A stretch of 64,000 bases of DNA from Bacteroidota bacterium (lineage in GTDB: Bacteria; Bacteroidota; Bacteroidia; Chitinophagales; Chitinophagaceae), in NCBI GenBank assembly GCA_016868775.1, contig VGFT01000006.1, forward strand, positions 62,001 through 126,000. Reading direction: 5' to 3'. A program made the translations under genes and the position numbers. Positions 1 to 8,555 of this stretch are shown here, piece by piece. The notes under the pieces were generated by a model, which saw nothing but the letters and a program-made list of their open reading frames with translations, was not told the DNA's origin and ran no database searches. How positions within the stretch are numbered: the stretch's first letter is position 1; each line of letters begins with the position of its first letter.

Positions 1-810
1 TTTGTGCAGCCCGTGAAGCAGATCTCCATCGTAGGAAATGATTTTCCGGAATCCGAGATGGAAGAATTGCGCAGCCGGGGCGTGCATCTGGATGGAGTGG
101 ACGTACGCGCCGACAAGAAATCCTTTTTTTGGAGCGGAAAGTACCACAACGACATGAACAGCCGCGATACGTTGGTCACCGACCTGAATGTACTGGCCGA
201 TTTCGATCCCCATATCCCCGACGGCTATCAGGGAGCGGAGTTTTTGATGTTAGGAAACATCATGCCCAAGCTCCAACTCAACGTAATCCAGGAGTTGAAA
301 CAGCGGCCCAAGCTCATTGTGCTCGATACCATGAATTTTTGGATGAATACGGCCCTCAATGAACTCAAGATTGTACTTCGTTATATCGATCTATTGCTGG
401 TTAATGATGAAGAGGCGCGTCAGCTGACAGGCGAGTATTCATTGGTCAAGGCCGCCAAGGCGATCCGTCAAATGGGCCCCAAGTACCTGATCATCAAAAA
501 AGGAGAACACGGTGCCTTGTTGTTCCACGAAGATCAGGTCTTCTATTCCGCTGCGTTGCCTTTGGAGGATGTATTCGATCCAACGGGTGCGGGCGATTCG
601 TTTGCCGGCGGGTTCATTGGCTATTTGGCGAAGACCGGTGATATCTCATTTGAGAACATGAAGCGTGCCATCATCGTAGGCTCGGCGATGGCCAGTTTCT
701 GTGTCGAGAAATTTGGTCCCACCCGACTCAAAGAGATCAACTCGAATGACATTCAGAACCGCATTCGTCAGTTCAAGGAGTTGGTGAATTTTGATATTGA
801 GTTGACCTGA
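1..810 (+). CDS. PfkB-family carbohydrate kinase, 5' truncated by window edge
   Basis: This is the C-terminal part of a ribokinase/PfkB-type sugar or nucleoside kinase, which would phosphorylate its substrate with ATP in the cytoplasm. The frame is open from the first base. About 268 residues are visible against roughly 300-310 for the family, so some 35 N-terminal residues, including the first substrate-binding strands, lie outside the window. The second PfkB signature, DPTGAGDSFAGGF, starts at visible residue 192, and its catalytic-base Asp (GAGD) is residue 198. A KKGEHGALL segment before it matches the usual nucleotide-binding region. The stop codon abuts the stop of the converging gene at 811. 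The substrate cannot be told from sequence; adenosine-kinase-like and fructokinase-like members look alike here. Confidence 0.85.
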   Translation, partial: FVQPVKQISIVGNDFPESEMEELRSRGVHLDGVDVRADKKSFFWSGKYHNDMNSRDTLVTDLNVLADFDPHIPDGYQGAEFLMLGNIMPKLQLNVIQELKQRPKLIVLDTMNFWMNTALNELKIVLRYIDLLLVNDEEARQLTGEYSLVKAAKAIRQMGPKYLIIKKGEHGALLFHEDQVFYSAALPLEDVFDPTGAGDSFAGGFIGYLAKTGDISFENMKRAIIVGSAMASFCVEKFGPTRLKEINSNDIQNRIRQFKELVNFDIELT

Positions 811-2506
811 TCATCGGGTATTCACCAAGGTCAACACTTTTTTCTCCCGGCTTTGTTTTCCGTTTTTGTCGTTCCATTCGACCAGGAGAATGTATTGTCC
901 CGTTGGCAATCGCCCCCCTTTTTCATCCAACCCATTCCAACTAAATATTGCTTCGGTACCCCCGAGCAGTCCGTTTGCCAATTCCCGCACCAACACGCCC
1001 CCAGCGTGAAAGATTCGAATCCGCAAGCGGTTGGCAGGCTCTTTGCTTCGCAGCCGGATCTGCAACACATCCTCTCGCCCATCCCCATCGGGAGAGGATC
1101 GAGGAAGATAATTCAAGGGTTTGGTCAGATGTAAACAATCGGTATTGCGAATTGCGTCGAGTGGGGGTTCCATAGCCAACCGTGCCGGCGGCCGATTGCC
1201 AGTTGTTTTAGTCCTGCGTTTTTCCTTTTGGATCGATCCGCTCCAGGGCTACCCCGGTTTTTGAACGCAGCAATGGAAAATGCCAATCGGCCGAATAATT
1301 TATCTCCTCAACTTCTTTTCCCTGGCCATTCAAGATCACCAAGTTTCCGGATGCATCGGGTAGGGAGGGCAGGGCCTCCGTATGAATCACCCAACCGGGT
1401 TGTTGTACAAAGTAATGCCGCTCCAATGCTTTTGAATCGGAAGTAAGCACCAAGTAATCTTGGGGAAAGAAATATCTTGGCTTGTCCTTTATGGGATTAA
1501 TGTTAGCCAAAATGCCCGTAGGCGTTCGGGCGGACAGATACAGTTTTGAGAGATCGATGATCTTTTTTCCGATGTTCAGCAGTTCAACATAGTCGGTTCC
1601 TCCTGTGGGCGGATCAAAGAGGAGTTCGTTGAGGCAGATGTCTGCCGTATCGGGTTCGGAGGGCAGTCCGATTCGAGTGGTTACTTTACCAATCGTCTGA
1701 TTCCCTCTGAGGTCTTTTAATTGCCGACAGTGGAGCGTATATATTTTTTCTTTTTTCAATGGCCAATCCGTTCGCAATTCAATCCGATCGAACAAGGGCG
1801 GCAAACACCGGGCTTCGGTAATGCGGCGTTCATCCGACAACTCATACAATGCCGGTTGTTCTATTGCTGCACTGTCCAGCGCCTCATCCAATAAAATCAA
1901 CAGACGGGTGGAGTCGATCGCATAGGCATTATTCATTTGGTGCGGATCGAGATCGATCCAGGTACGGTCAATCGAATTTGTTTTTCCGGGTGTTCCGCCC
2001 GCGGGGTGTGTAGCCGAGCCCCAATTGATCTGAAAGGATCCGGGGTGATCGGGATCGATCATTTCCAACGACCATCCGCCGGCTTTTTTTAATTCGGTCG
2101 TGTGCCAATCTACCGAATACTCGAGGGCGTGAATGATCTGCTCCCCTGCGTTTTTAAGTAAAATGGTTTCTCCACCGTTATCCAGCGAAGGGAAACCGGT
2201 TATGCCCAAACATCTGCCGAAGGCGCTGAGCGATGACAGGGCCGAAGAGGGACAAACGATCAATATGCTGTCGGGCAGCAGGGTAACGTTGGGGAAGGGA
2301 GCGGATTGACTGCTCAAATCGCTCAGCCGCCACCCCGATAACAGAACCGGGGCACGACTTTGGTTGCGGAGCTCAATCCACTCGGAGGAGGGAAGTCCTA
2401 CGGGCGGCGATGGATCCGCAAAAATCTCCTGTATCACCACGTCGTATCGTTGTGCCGAGAGCCATCCGGGGTTGAACAGGAGCAAGAGCAGGTAACAAAT
2501 GCGCAT
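811..2506 (-). pseudogene. Lamin-tail-domain surface protein gene, broken by a stop and a frameshift
   Basis: The minus strand starts at ATG 2506 with a signal peptide (MRICYLLLLLFNPGWLSAQ) and encodes lamin-tail-like domains (SEWIELRNQS; a second copy near DYVELLNIGKK). This frame stops at TAA 1208-1210 right after GKTQD. Translation beyond the stop gives NNWQSAAGTVGYGTPTRRNS, the usual continuation of this family, so the stop interrupts the gene. Around 1091-1101 the reading frame must shift to reach SPDGDGREDVLQI and a C-terminal FlgD-like Ig domain (FSWNGLDEKGGRLPTGQYIL) that ends at 811. The simplest reading is a G-to-T nonsense change (GAA to TAA) plus a two-base deletion before SPDGDG. 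An upstream in-frame ATG at 2542 is less likely because it would put 12 polar residues before the signal peptide. The intact protein would have been exported; its role is unknown. Confidence 0.75.
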
Positions 2507-2592
2507 GGAGTAAAAGTCAGTTACCCGGTTCCTCCAAACCAAAAAACAGGGGGGGAATAATCGTCGATCGAAGGAGAAAAAAACGAATTGAA

Positions 2593-4689
2593 TTAGCTTG
2601 AGGCAGGCTTGCCGATCAATTCCAGGAATTCCGCTTCGTTCAGGATCTTGATGGTATTTATCTTCTTGGCTTTTTCCAGTTTGCTACCGGCGTCTTCGCC
2701 TACGACCAGATAATTGAGTTTGGCGCTGACGCCACTGAGGATTTGTCCCCCTTTTTCTTCAGCCAGGGCTTCTGCTTCACTTCTTTTCAGGGTAGGAAGG
2801 GTACCGGTGAACAGAAATGTTTTTCCGCTGAGTGAGCCGTCGGTTGTTTTGGTTTTGGCTTCTTGTTGCAGGGTGAGTCCGAGGGAGCCCAATCGTTCGA
2901 GCAGCCGGATGTTGCTGGCTTCCTGAAAAAACTGGTGGATGCTGCCGCCGACTTTGGGACCAATATCTTCCAATTGTTGCAGTTCTTCGAGCGATTTTTC
3001 TTTTAGGTCGAGCAGGTGGGTGATCTGCCGGGCGAGGGTTTTGGCGGTGGTTTCTCCTACGAAGCGGATACCGAGTCCATATAACAGCCGGTGCAGCGGT
3101 TGTTTCTTTGAGGCGTGGATGGATTGTTGGAGTTTCTCGACGGATTTTTTTCCGAATCCTTCCATCGCACCGATCTTTTCATAATTGAGTTCGTAGATGC
3201 CGGGGATGTCGTTTAGCAATCCGGCTTCATAGAATTTTCGGATGTTGGCTTCGCCGAGTCCGCGGATGTCCATAGCATCTTTGCTCACAAAATGGATCAT
3301 GCGTTCCACCGATTGCGCGGGGCATTTCCAATTGCCGCAGCGCCAGACGGCTTCGGCTTCTTCTTTGTGTAGCGCATGTTGACAGACGGGACATTGGCGG
3401 GGGAAGACGATCTTTTTTTCTTTTCCGCTACGCGCGTCGGGGAGGGATTTGACGATCTGGGGGATGACGTCGCCTGCCCGTTCGATGAGTACCTCATCGC
3501 CCAGCCGAAGATCTTTTTCGCGGATGTATTCTTCGTTGTGGATCGAGATGCTGCTGACGGTGACGCCGCCGATGGCAACGGGTTCGAGTTTGGCTACCGG
3601 GGTAACGGCTCCGGTTCGACCCACTTGAAAATCGACCGACAATAATTTGGTCGTGGCTTGGCGGGCTTTGAATTTAAACGCGATGGCCCAGCGGGGATGA
3701 TGGGAAGTCATTCCCATTTTTTCCTGGAGCGACAGTTCATTTACTTTGATCACCATGCCATCGATCTCATAAGGGAGCGCGTCGCGCTCGGCTTCGAACG
3801 CATGACAATAATCGATCACTGCTTGAATGCCTTTGAACACGCGTTTTTCTCCTTGGGGACTGCGAAAACCAAGATTCCACAACAGCTCGATGGATCCTTC
3901 GTGTGTTTGGAGTGATTGGGGTGTTGACTTTCCGGGCAGCAGGGTAAAATAACTGATGTGGTAGACGATGGCCTCGAGGTTTCGTTTGGCAACTTGCGTC
4001 GGATCTTTCAATCTTAATGTGCCGGAAGCAGCGTTGCGTGGGTTGGCCAAAGGGGGCTGGCCTTCTTCCATGAGGGATTCGTTGTATTGACGGAATTTTT
4101 CTTTGTCCATCAATACCTCGCCGCGGATCTCCAGTTGTTGTATCCCGTGATCAGAGAGAGGCGCATGCAACGGAAGAGATCGGATCTGTCGAACATTGGG
4201 TGTTACGTCGTCGCCTTCAATGCCGTCCCCTCGGGTGGCACCGCGGGTGAGCCGATCGTTTTCGTAGATCAGGGAAATGCTGCCGCCGTCGAATTTGGGT
4301 TCTACACAGTATTCGATGGTTTCTAGTCCGGTCTGCTCCCACGCCTTTCGATCGAAATCAAGCAGGTCGTCGGCGTTGTACGAGTTTTCCAGTGACAGCA
4401 TCGGTACGAGGTGCTTCACGGTCGGAAATTCGGCCGTTAATTCGCGGGCTACCCGTTGTGTGGGGGAGTCGGGACGGATGAGCGCTGGATCCTCTTTTTC
4501 CAGCCGCTCCAGCTCTTTATACAAAAGATCGTATTCCGGGTCGGCGATCAGCGGATCATGCAACACATAATAGCGGTGTTCATGGAAGCGGAGGACGGAT
4601 CGCAATGTTTCGATCTGCTCTTTTCCCAGCGGGGAACGGGCCACCTGCCGGAGCAGGACACGGGTTTGTTCAATGCGCGGATCGGACAT
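2593..4689 (-). CDS. ligA: NAD-dependent DNA ligase LigA
   Basis: LigA seals nicks in duplex DNA during replication and repair, using NAD+ to adenylate its active-site lysine. At 698 residues it has the normal family length and all domains. These are the N-terminal Ia domain (HEHRYYVLHDPLIADPEYD), the adenylation domain with motif I EPKFDG (Lys132 as the AMP acceptor), the OB fold, the four-cysteine zinc finger (CPVC...CGNWKCP), helix-hairpin-helix repeats, and a C-terminal BRCT domain beginning near LSGKTFLFTGTL. The gene stands alone on this strand. A promoter-like TATCTTTA box lies at 4731-4724, 34 bases before the ATG. Confidence 0.97.
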   Translation of the reverse strand: MSDPRIEQTRVLLRQVARSPLGKEQIETLRSVLRFHEHRYYVLHDPLIADPEYDLLYKELERLEKEDPALIRPDSPTQRVARELTAEFPTVKHLVPMLSLENSYNADDLLDFDRKAWEQTGLETIEYCVEPKFDGGSISLIYENDRLTRGATRGDGIEGDDVTPNVRQIRSLPLHAPLSDHGIQQLEIRGEVLMDKEKFRQYNESLMEEGQPPLANPRNAASGTLRLKDPTQVAKRNLEAIVYHISYFTLLPGKSTPQSLQTHEGSIELLWNLGFRSPQGEKRVFKGIQAVIDYCHAFEAERDALPYEIDGMVIKVNELSLQEKMGMTSHHPRWAIAFKFKARQATTKLLSVDFQVGRTGAVTPVAKLEPVAIGGVTVSSISIHNEEYIREKDLRLGDEVLIERAGDVIPQIVKSLPDARSGKEKKIVFPRQCPVCQHALHKEEAEAVWRCGNWKCPAQSVERMIHFVSKDAMDIRGLGEANIRKFYEAGLLNDIPGIYELNYEKIGAMEGFGKKSVEKLQQSIHASKKQPLHRLLYGLGIRFVGETTAKTLARQITHLLDLKEKSLEELQQLEDIGPKVGGSIHQFFQEASNIRLLERLGSLGLTLQQEAKTKTTDGSLSGKTFLFTGTLPTLKRSEAEALAEEKGGQILSGVSAKLNYLVVGEDAGSKLEKAKKINTIKILNEAEFLELIGKPASS

Positions 4690-4761
4690 ACAACTGACAA
4701 TTCAACAGCGAAAAATCAATGGGTAAAGATACAGGCAATTCGTGGCCTGTCCGCCTGGCTA

Positions 4762-4795
4762 ATGTATATTTGGTACATACTATTTGTTAGATTTG
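4762..4795 (+). promoter_or_regulatory. Promoter with palindromic operator-like site before the amylase gene
   Basis: A perfect Bacteroidota -7 box, TAGATTTG (pattern TAnnTTTG), sits at 4788-4795, 27 bases before the chosen start. Just upstream is the inverted repeat ATGTA-TATTTGG-TACAT (4762-4778), placed where a repressor would overlap the -33 region. The string CTATTTG after the right arm also occurs just after a palindrome in front of susC (8497-8529). That the two sites bind the same regulator is an inference; the half-sites are related but not identical. Confidence 0.45.
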
Positions 4796-4822
4796 TCCAA
4801 CACCATTCATACCCGATCTCCT

Positions 4823-7702
4823 ATGCGTTTGCTACTCCTGATTTTGTGTTCGCTTTGCGGCCCTTGCCTACACGCGCAGTTATTGAGTTGGACGCCGGCC
4901 TTTCCGCAGTCATCCGACAACATCTCCATTACGGTTGATGCCACCAAGGGAAATCAGGGGCTTTTGAATTATACGCCCGGATCGGATGTATACGTGCATA
5001 CCGGCGTGATCACCAATTTAAGTACGGCTCCGAACGACTGGAAATACGTGAAATTCAATCAGGCCTTCAATCAGCCCAATGCGGCCTTACAGGCCACTTC
5101 ACTCGGCAACAACCAGTGGAAGTTCGACATCACCAACATCCGTCAATACTATGGGGTGCCCACCAGTGAGACCATCCTGCGCATCGCTATTCTTTTCCGC
5201 AGCGGCAACGGCAATACCGTGCAGCGGAATGCGGATGGCAGCGATATGTACATCCCTGTTTATTCCAATACCATCGCCACGCGGTTTACCCAACCTCCTT
5301 TTCAACCCACGTTCACGCCCCAGCCTGAGCCCATCAATAAGCAGGTGGGGGAAACCATTTCCCTGACGGCCATTGCCAGTGGCACAGCGGACAACATGAA
5401 ACTATTCCTGAATGGTTCGCAGATCCAAACCGTCACGAATACCAATACGATCTCGGCCACACCTACATTGACGGTGGCCGGTGCCCAAACCGTGGTGGCG
5501 GAGGCTACTCAATTCGGCGCCACCCGTACCGATACGCTTCGTTTTTTTGTAGCCAATGCCCCGAATGTGGCGGCCTTGCCGGTCGGGGTGCGGGACGGAA
5601 TCAATTATGAATCCGGAAATACTTCCGTGGTACTGGTGTTGAATGCACCGGGCAAGAACCGGGTTTCGGTGATCGGAGATTTTCCGGGAAGCAATTGGCA
5701 GGAGCAGACGAGCTATGTGATGAATAAAACGCCGGATGGAAATTACTGGTGGATCCGGCTCACCGGGCTGAATCCGGGCACCGAGTACAGTTTTCAATAT
5801 CTGGTAGATGGCAATTTGCGGGTGGGGGATCCGTATGCCGAGAAGATCCTGGATCCCTGGAACGATGGATCGATCCCTTCGACTACCTATCCGAATATCA
5901 AGGCGTATCCGACGGGACAAACCACGGGTATTGTCAGCATTTTTCAGACCAATGAACCCCGGTATACCTGGAATGTGTCCAATTTCAATCGGCCCGACAA
6001 GCGCAGTTTGGTGATCTATGAATTATTGGTCCGTGATTTTATCGCCGCGCGCAACTGGCAAACCTTGCGGGATACACTTTCCTATTTCAAGCGCCTGGGG
6101 GTGAATGCCATCAATGTGATGCCCTTCAATGAGTTTGATGGAAACGAGAGTTGGGGGTACAACCCCAGCTACTTTTTTGCGCCGGATAAATTTTATGGTA
6201 CCAAGAATCGATTGAAGGAATTTATCGATACCTGCCATGCCAATGGGATGGCCGTGATCATGGACATTGCCCTGAATCACACGACCGGGGCCAATCCGCT
6301 GGCGGCCTTGTATTGGAATGCGGCCCTGAATCAGCCGGCGGCCAATAATCCCTGGCTCAATGAAACGGCTCGTCATCCCTTCAATATATTCAATGATTTC
6401 AATCACGAAAGTTTACGCACCCGGTATTTTACCGGCCGCGTGATCGAGCACTGGTTGCAAGAGTATAAGTTGGATGGATTTCGGTGGGATCTGTCAAAAG
6501 GGTTCACACAAGTCAACAGCGGATCGAATGTGGGTGCCTGGGGCGCCTATGATGCCAGCCGCGTCGCGATCTGGAAAAGGTATCACGATACGTGTCAGCT
6601 GAAATCACCCGGCAGTTACGTGATCCTCGAGCATTTTGCGGACAACAGTGAGGAGACCGAGCTCTCCAATTACGGCATGATGTTTTGGGGAAACAACACG
6701 TTTCAATACCAGGAGGCGGCGATGGGATTTGTGGCCAACTCCAATTTCGAGGGCAATCTCTTCACGGTGCGCGGATGGAATCAGCCACACCTCATCGGAT
6801 ATATGGAGAGTCACGACGAAGAGCGGCTGATGTACAAGAACCTGCAGTTCGGAAATTCATCCGGGGCGTACAACATACGCGATCTGAATACTGCGTTGCG
6901 ACGGATCGAATTGACAGGGGCGTTTTTCTATATGATGCCCGGGCCCAAGATGCTCTGGCAATTTGGGGAGTTGGGGTATGATTATTCGATTAATTATTGT
7001 CCGGATGGAACGGTAAACAACAATTGCCGGACGGCCAATAAACCGGTTCGGTGGGATTATCAGACGAACACCAACCGCCGTCGCCTCTATGATGTATTTG
7101 CCGCGTTGAACAAACTGCGCGCACATCCCTGGTACCGAAACAATTTTACCTCTAACCGCATCGGACGCAATTTAGGCGGCGCATTCAAGTGGCTGCAGAT
7201 CACAACGGATACTTCCAATATTTGTGTTATTGGAAATTTTGATGTAGTGCAGCAATCGGGAGATGTTACGTTTCAGAATTCCGGAACCTGGTACAATTAC
7301 CTCACAGGCGAAACGTTTTCCGCAACCGGCAGCTCACAGTCCATTACCCTGCAACCCGGCGAGTATAGGGTTTATGTGAATCGCAATGTGGTCAATGCGG
7401 TGGTCACCTCGGTGCCCGGCGGGGTGAATCCGGCTGTCAATTTTTCGGCAAAAATCTATCCGCAACCCAGTGCAGGGGTATCTTGGTTGGAGGTCCGTTT
7501 GCCGCGTGCCGGTTCGATACAGGCCCAGTTGGTCAGTGCCAATGGAACGTTGCTTCGCCCGCTGATGGATCGTCGTTATCCGGCTGGGACGCATCGAATC
7601 TCCCTGGAGGAGTCGCTTCGCGGTTTACCGGGCGGAACCTATTGGATTCGATTGCAGTCGCCCGAAGGCGCACAAACCTTACGACTGCTTTATATTCGCT
7701 GA
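4823..7702 (+). CDS. Secreted GH13 alpha-amylase-family glycosidase with T9SS tail
   Basis: This is predicted to cleave alpha-1,4-glucans such as starch, glycogen or maltodextrin outside the cytoplasm. The start at 4823 gives a clean signal peptide (MRLLLLILCSLCGPCLHAQ); the in-frame ATG at 4784 lies at the promoter and would add 13 polar residues. Order of parts: an N-terminal beta domain, an Ig-like segment, a CBM48-like domain (VSVIGDFPGSNWQ), the catalytic barrel, a beta-sandwich and a T9SS type A sorting domain (KIYPQPSAG to the end). The four GH13 regions are visible: DIALNH (Asp481), GFRWDLSKG (nucleophile Asp556), ILEHF (acid/base Glu603) and ESHDE (Asp665). A Nudix regulator gene follows after 15 bases and a susCDE set after that, so it probably supplies oligosaccharides to that system. 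The exact GH13 subfamily and substrate are not settled. Confidence 0.9.
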   Translation: MRLLLLILCSLCGPCLHAQLLSWTPAFPQSSDNISITVDATKGNQGLLNYTPGSDVYVHTGVITNLSTAPNDWKYVKFNQAFNQPNAALQATSLGNNQWKFDITNIRQYYGVPTSETILRIAILFRSGNGNTVQRNADGSDMYIPVYSNTIATRFTQPPFQPTFTPQPEPINKQVGETISLTAIASGTADNMKLFLNGSQIQTVTNTNTISATPTLTVAGAQTVVAEATQFGATRTDTLRFFVANAPNVAALPVGVRDGINYESGNTSVVLVLNAPGKNRVSVIGDFPGSNWQEQTSYVMNKTPDGNYWWIRLTGLNPGTEYSFQYLVDGNLRVGDPYAEKILDPWNDGSIPSTTYPNIKAYPTGQTTGIVSIFQTNEPRYTWNVSNFNRPDKRSLVIYELLVRDFIAARNWQTLRDTLSYFKRLGVNAINVMPFNEFDGNESWGYNPSYFFAPDKFYGTKNRLKEFIDTCHANGMAVIMDIALNHTTGANPLAALYWNAALNQPAANNPWLNETARHPFNIFNDFNHESLRTRYFTGRVIEHWLQEYKLDGFRWDLSKGFTQVNSGSNVGAWGAYDASRVAIWKRYHDTCQLKSPGSYVILEHFADNSEETELSNYGMMFWGNNTFQYQEAAMGFVANSNFEGNLFTVRGWNQPHLIGYMESHDEERLMYKNLQFGNSSGAYNIRDLNTALRRIELTGAFFYMMPGPKMLWQFGELGYDYSINYCPDGTVNNNCRTANKPVRWDYQTNTNRRRLYDVFAALNKLRAHPWYRNNFTSNRIGRNLGGAFKWLQITTDTSNICVIGNFDVVQQSGDVTFQNSGTWYNYLTGETFSATGSSQSITLQPGEYRVYVNRNVVNAVVTSVPGGVNPAVNFSAKIYPQPSAGVSWLEVRLPRAGSIQAQLVSANGTLLRPLMDRRYPAGTHRISLEESLRGLPGGTYWIRLQSPEGAQTLRLLYIR

Positions 7703-7717
7703 TCGAACGATCAGGTT

Positions 7718-8407
7718 ATGACACCCATTACGAATTTAAAGTCCGCCGCGGTAGAGAAACGCATTCACCAGTCCTATTTCAAAATCGCGCTGTCGGTGGA
7801 CTGTGTGATTTTTGGTTATGCGGAAAAAGAATTACAGGTGCTGGTGATCAAATCGGATTTGAAGGAGTTTGCCGGACAATGGTCGCTTTTGGGCGACTTG
7901 GTTCGACCCGAAGAGAACATCGACAAGGCCTCTTATCGGGTGTTGGAGGAGCGGACCGGACTCAAAAACGTGTACCTCGAGCAGGTGCAGGCTTTTGGAG
8001 AGTGCAAACGACACCCCTCGGGCCGGGTCGTTACGATCGCCTATTATTCGCTCCTCGATATCAGCAACCACAAATTGCAATTAAGCGACAACGATCTGTG
8101 TTGGCGTCCGGTTCGGTCCCTTCGAAAGATGGCCTTCGACCATCGACAGATCCTGGATACCTGCCTGCAGCGGCTGCGCGAGCAGGTATTTGAAAAACCC
8201 TTGCTTTTCAATCTATTGCCTAATAAGTTCGCCCTTCGAAACCTCCAGGAACTATACGAATCGGTGTTAGGCGAAACGCTCGATCGAAGGAATTTCCGCA
8301 AGAAAATTGCAGTGAAAGAATGGCTACAGGAAACCGGTGAAATGGAGCGTTCGGTACTGCACCGCCCCGGTCGGTTGTACACCCGGCAGACCTCTCCCAA
8401 GCGATAG
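7718..8407 (+). CDS. Nudix-type transcription regulator (NrtR/AraR-like)
   Basis: A Nudix-fold sensor domain is followed by a winged-helix DNA-binding domain, the architecture of the NrtR group. In Bacteroidota such proteins regulate sugar-use genes, as with AraR. Residues 20-140 form the Nudix fold and about 155-229 the winged helix (LLPNKFALRNLQELYESVLG followed by a basic end). The Nudix box is degenerate: aligned on its TGL end (RVLEERTGL, residues 74-82), two of the metal-binding glutamates are Val75 and Arg79. It is therefore probably a ligand sensor and not a hydrolase. The gene lies 15 bases after the amylase gene and just before susC, whose upstream region carries palindromes suited to a dimeric regulator. 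The ligand is unknown; a sugar or sugar phosphate would fit. Confidence 0.82.
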   Translation: MTPITNLKSAAVEKRIHQSYFKIALSVDCVIFGYAEKELQVLVIKSDLKEFAGQWSLLGDLVRPEENIDKASYRVLEERTGLKNVYLEQVQAFGECKRHPSGRVVTIAYYSLLDISNHKLQLSDNDLCWRPVRSLRKMAFDHRQILDTCLQRLREQVFEKPLLFNLLPNKFALRNLQELYESVLGETLDRRNFRKKIAVKEWLQETGEMERSVLHRPGRLYTRQTSPKR

Positions 8408-8496
8408 TTCTGTTCATTCTTTTCCCTGCAAAACGGGGGACTACCTACACAAAAATTTTTTTTAATAAATCCTTGATCTTGACGCAATGCAGTAAT

Positions 8497-8529
8497 TTAG
8501 TGTCCTTAGTACACTAACTATTTGGTGTA
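8497..8529 (+). promoter_or_regulatory. Overlapping palindromic operator sites upstream of susC
   Basis: Three copies of one half-site lie head-to-head and overlapping. TTAGTGT (8497-8503) pairs with ACACTAA (8511-8517) as a perfect inverted repeat with a 7-base spacer. The same middle half-site, TACACTAA (8510-8517), pairs with TTGGTGTA (8522-8529) as a second, imperfect palindrome of 20 bp. The block ends 26 bases before the susC ATG, so it should cover the promoter. Its size and symmetry suit a dimeric winged-helix regulator, and the adjacent Nudix regulator is the obvious candidate. No perfect TAnnTTTG box was found in this gap. Confidence 0.6.
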
Positions 8530-8555
8530 TGGACAGAAACTAAAAACTGATTGTT

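Noticed and set aside
811-1179. A stand-alone 122-codon gene on the minus strand
   Set aside because: Its C-terminal part is the FlgD-like end of the lamin-tail gene; the first 25 residues are out-of-frame translation of upstream family sequence, so it is a fragment, not a gene.
7483-8193. Open frame of 236 codons spanning the amylase end and the Nudix gene start
   Set aside because: It overlaps two well-supported genes in another frame and shows no domain.
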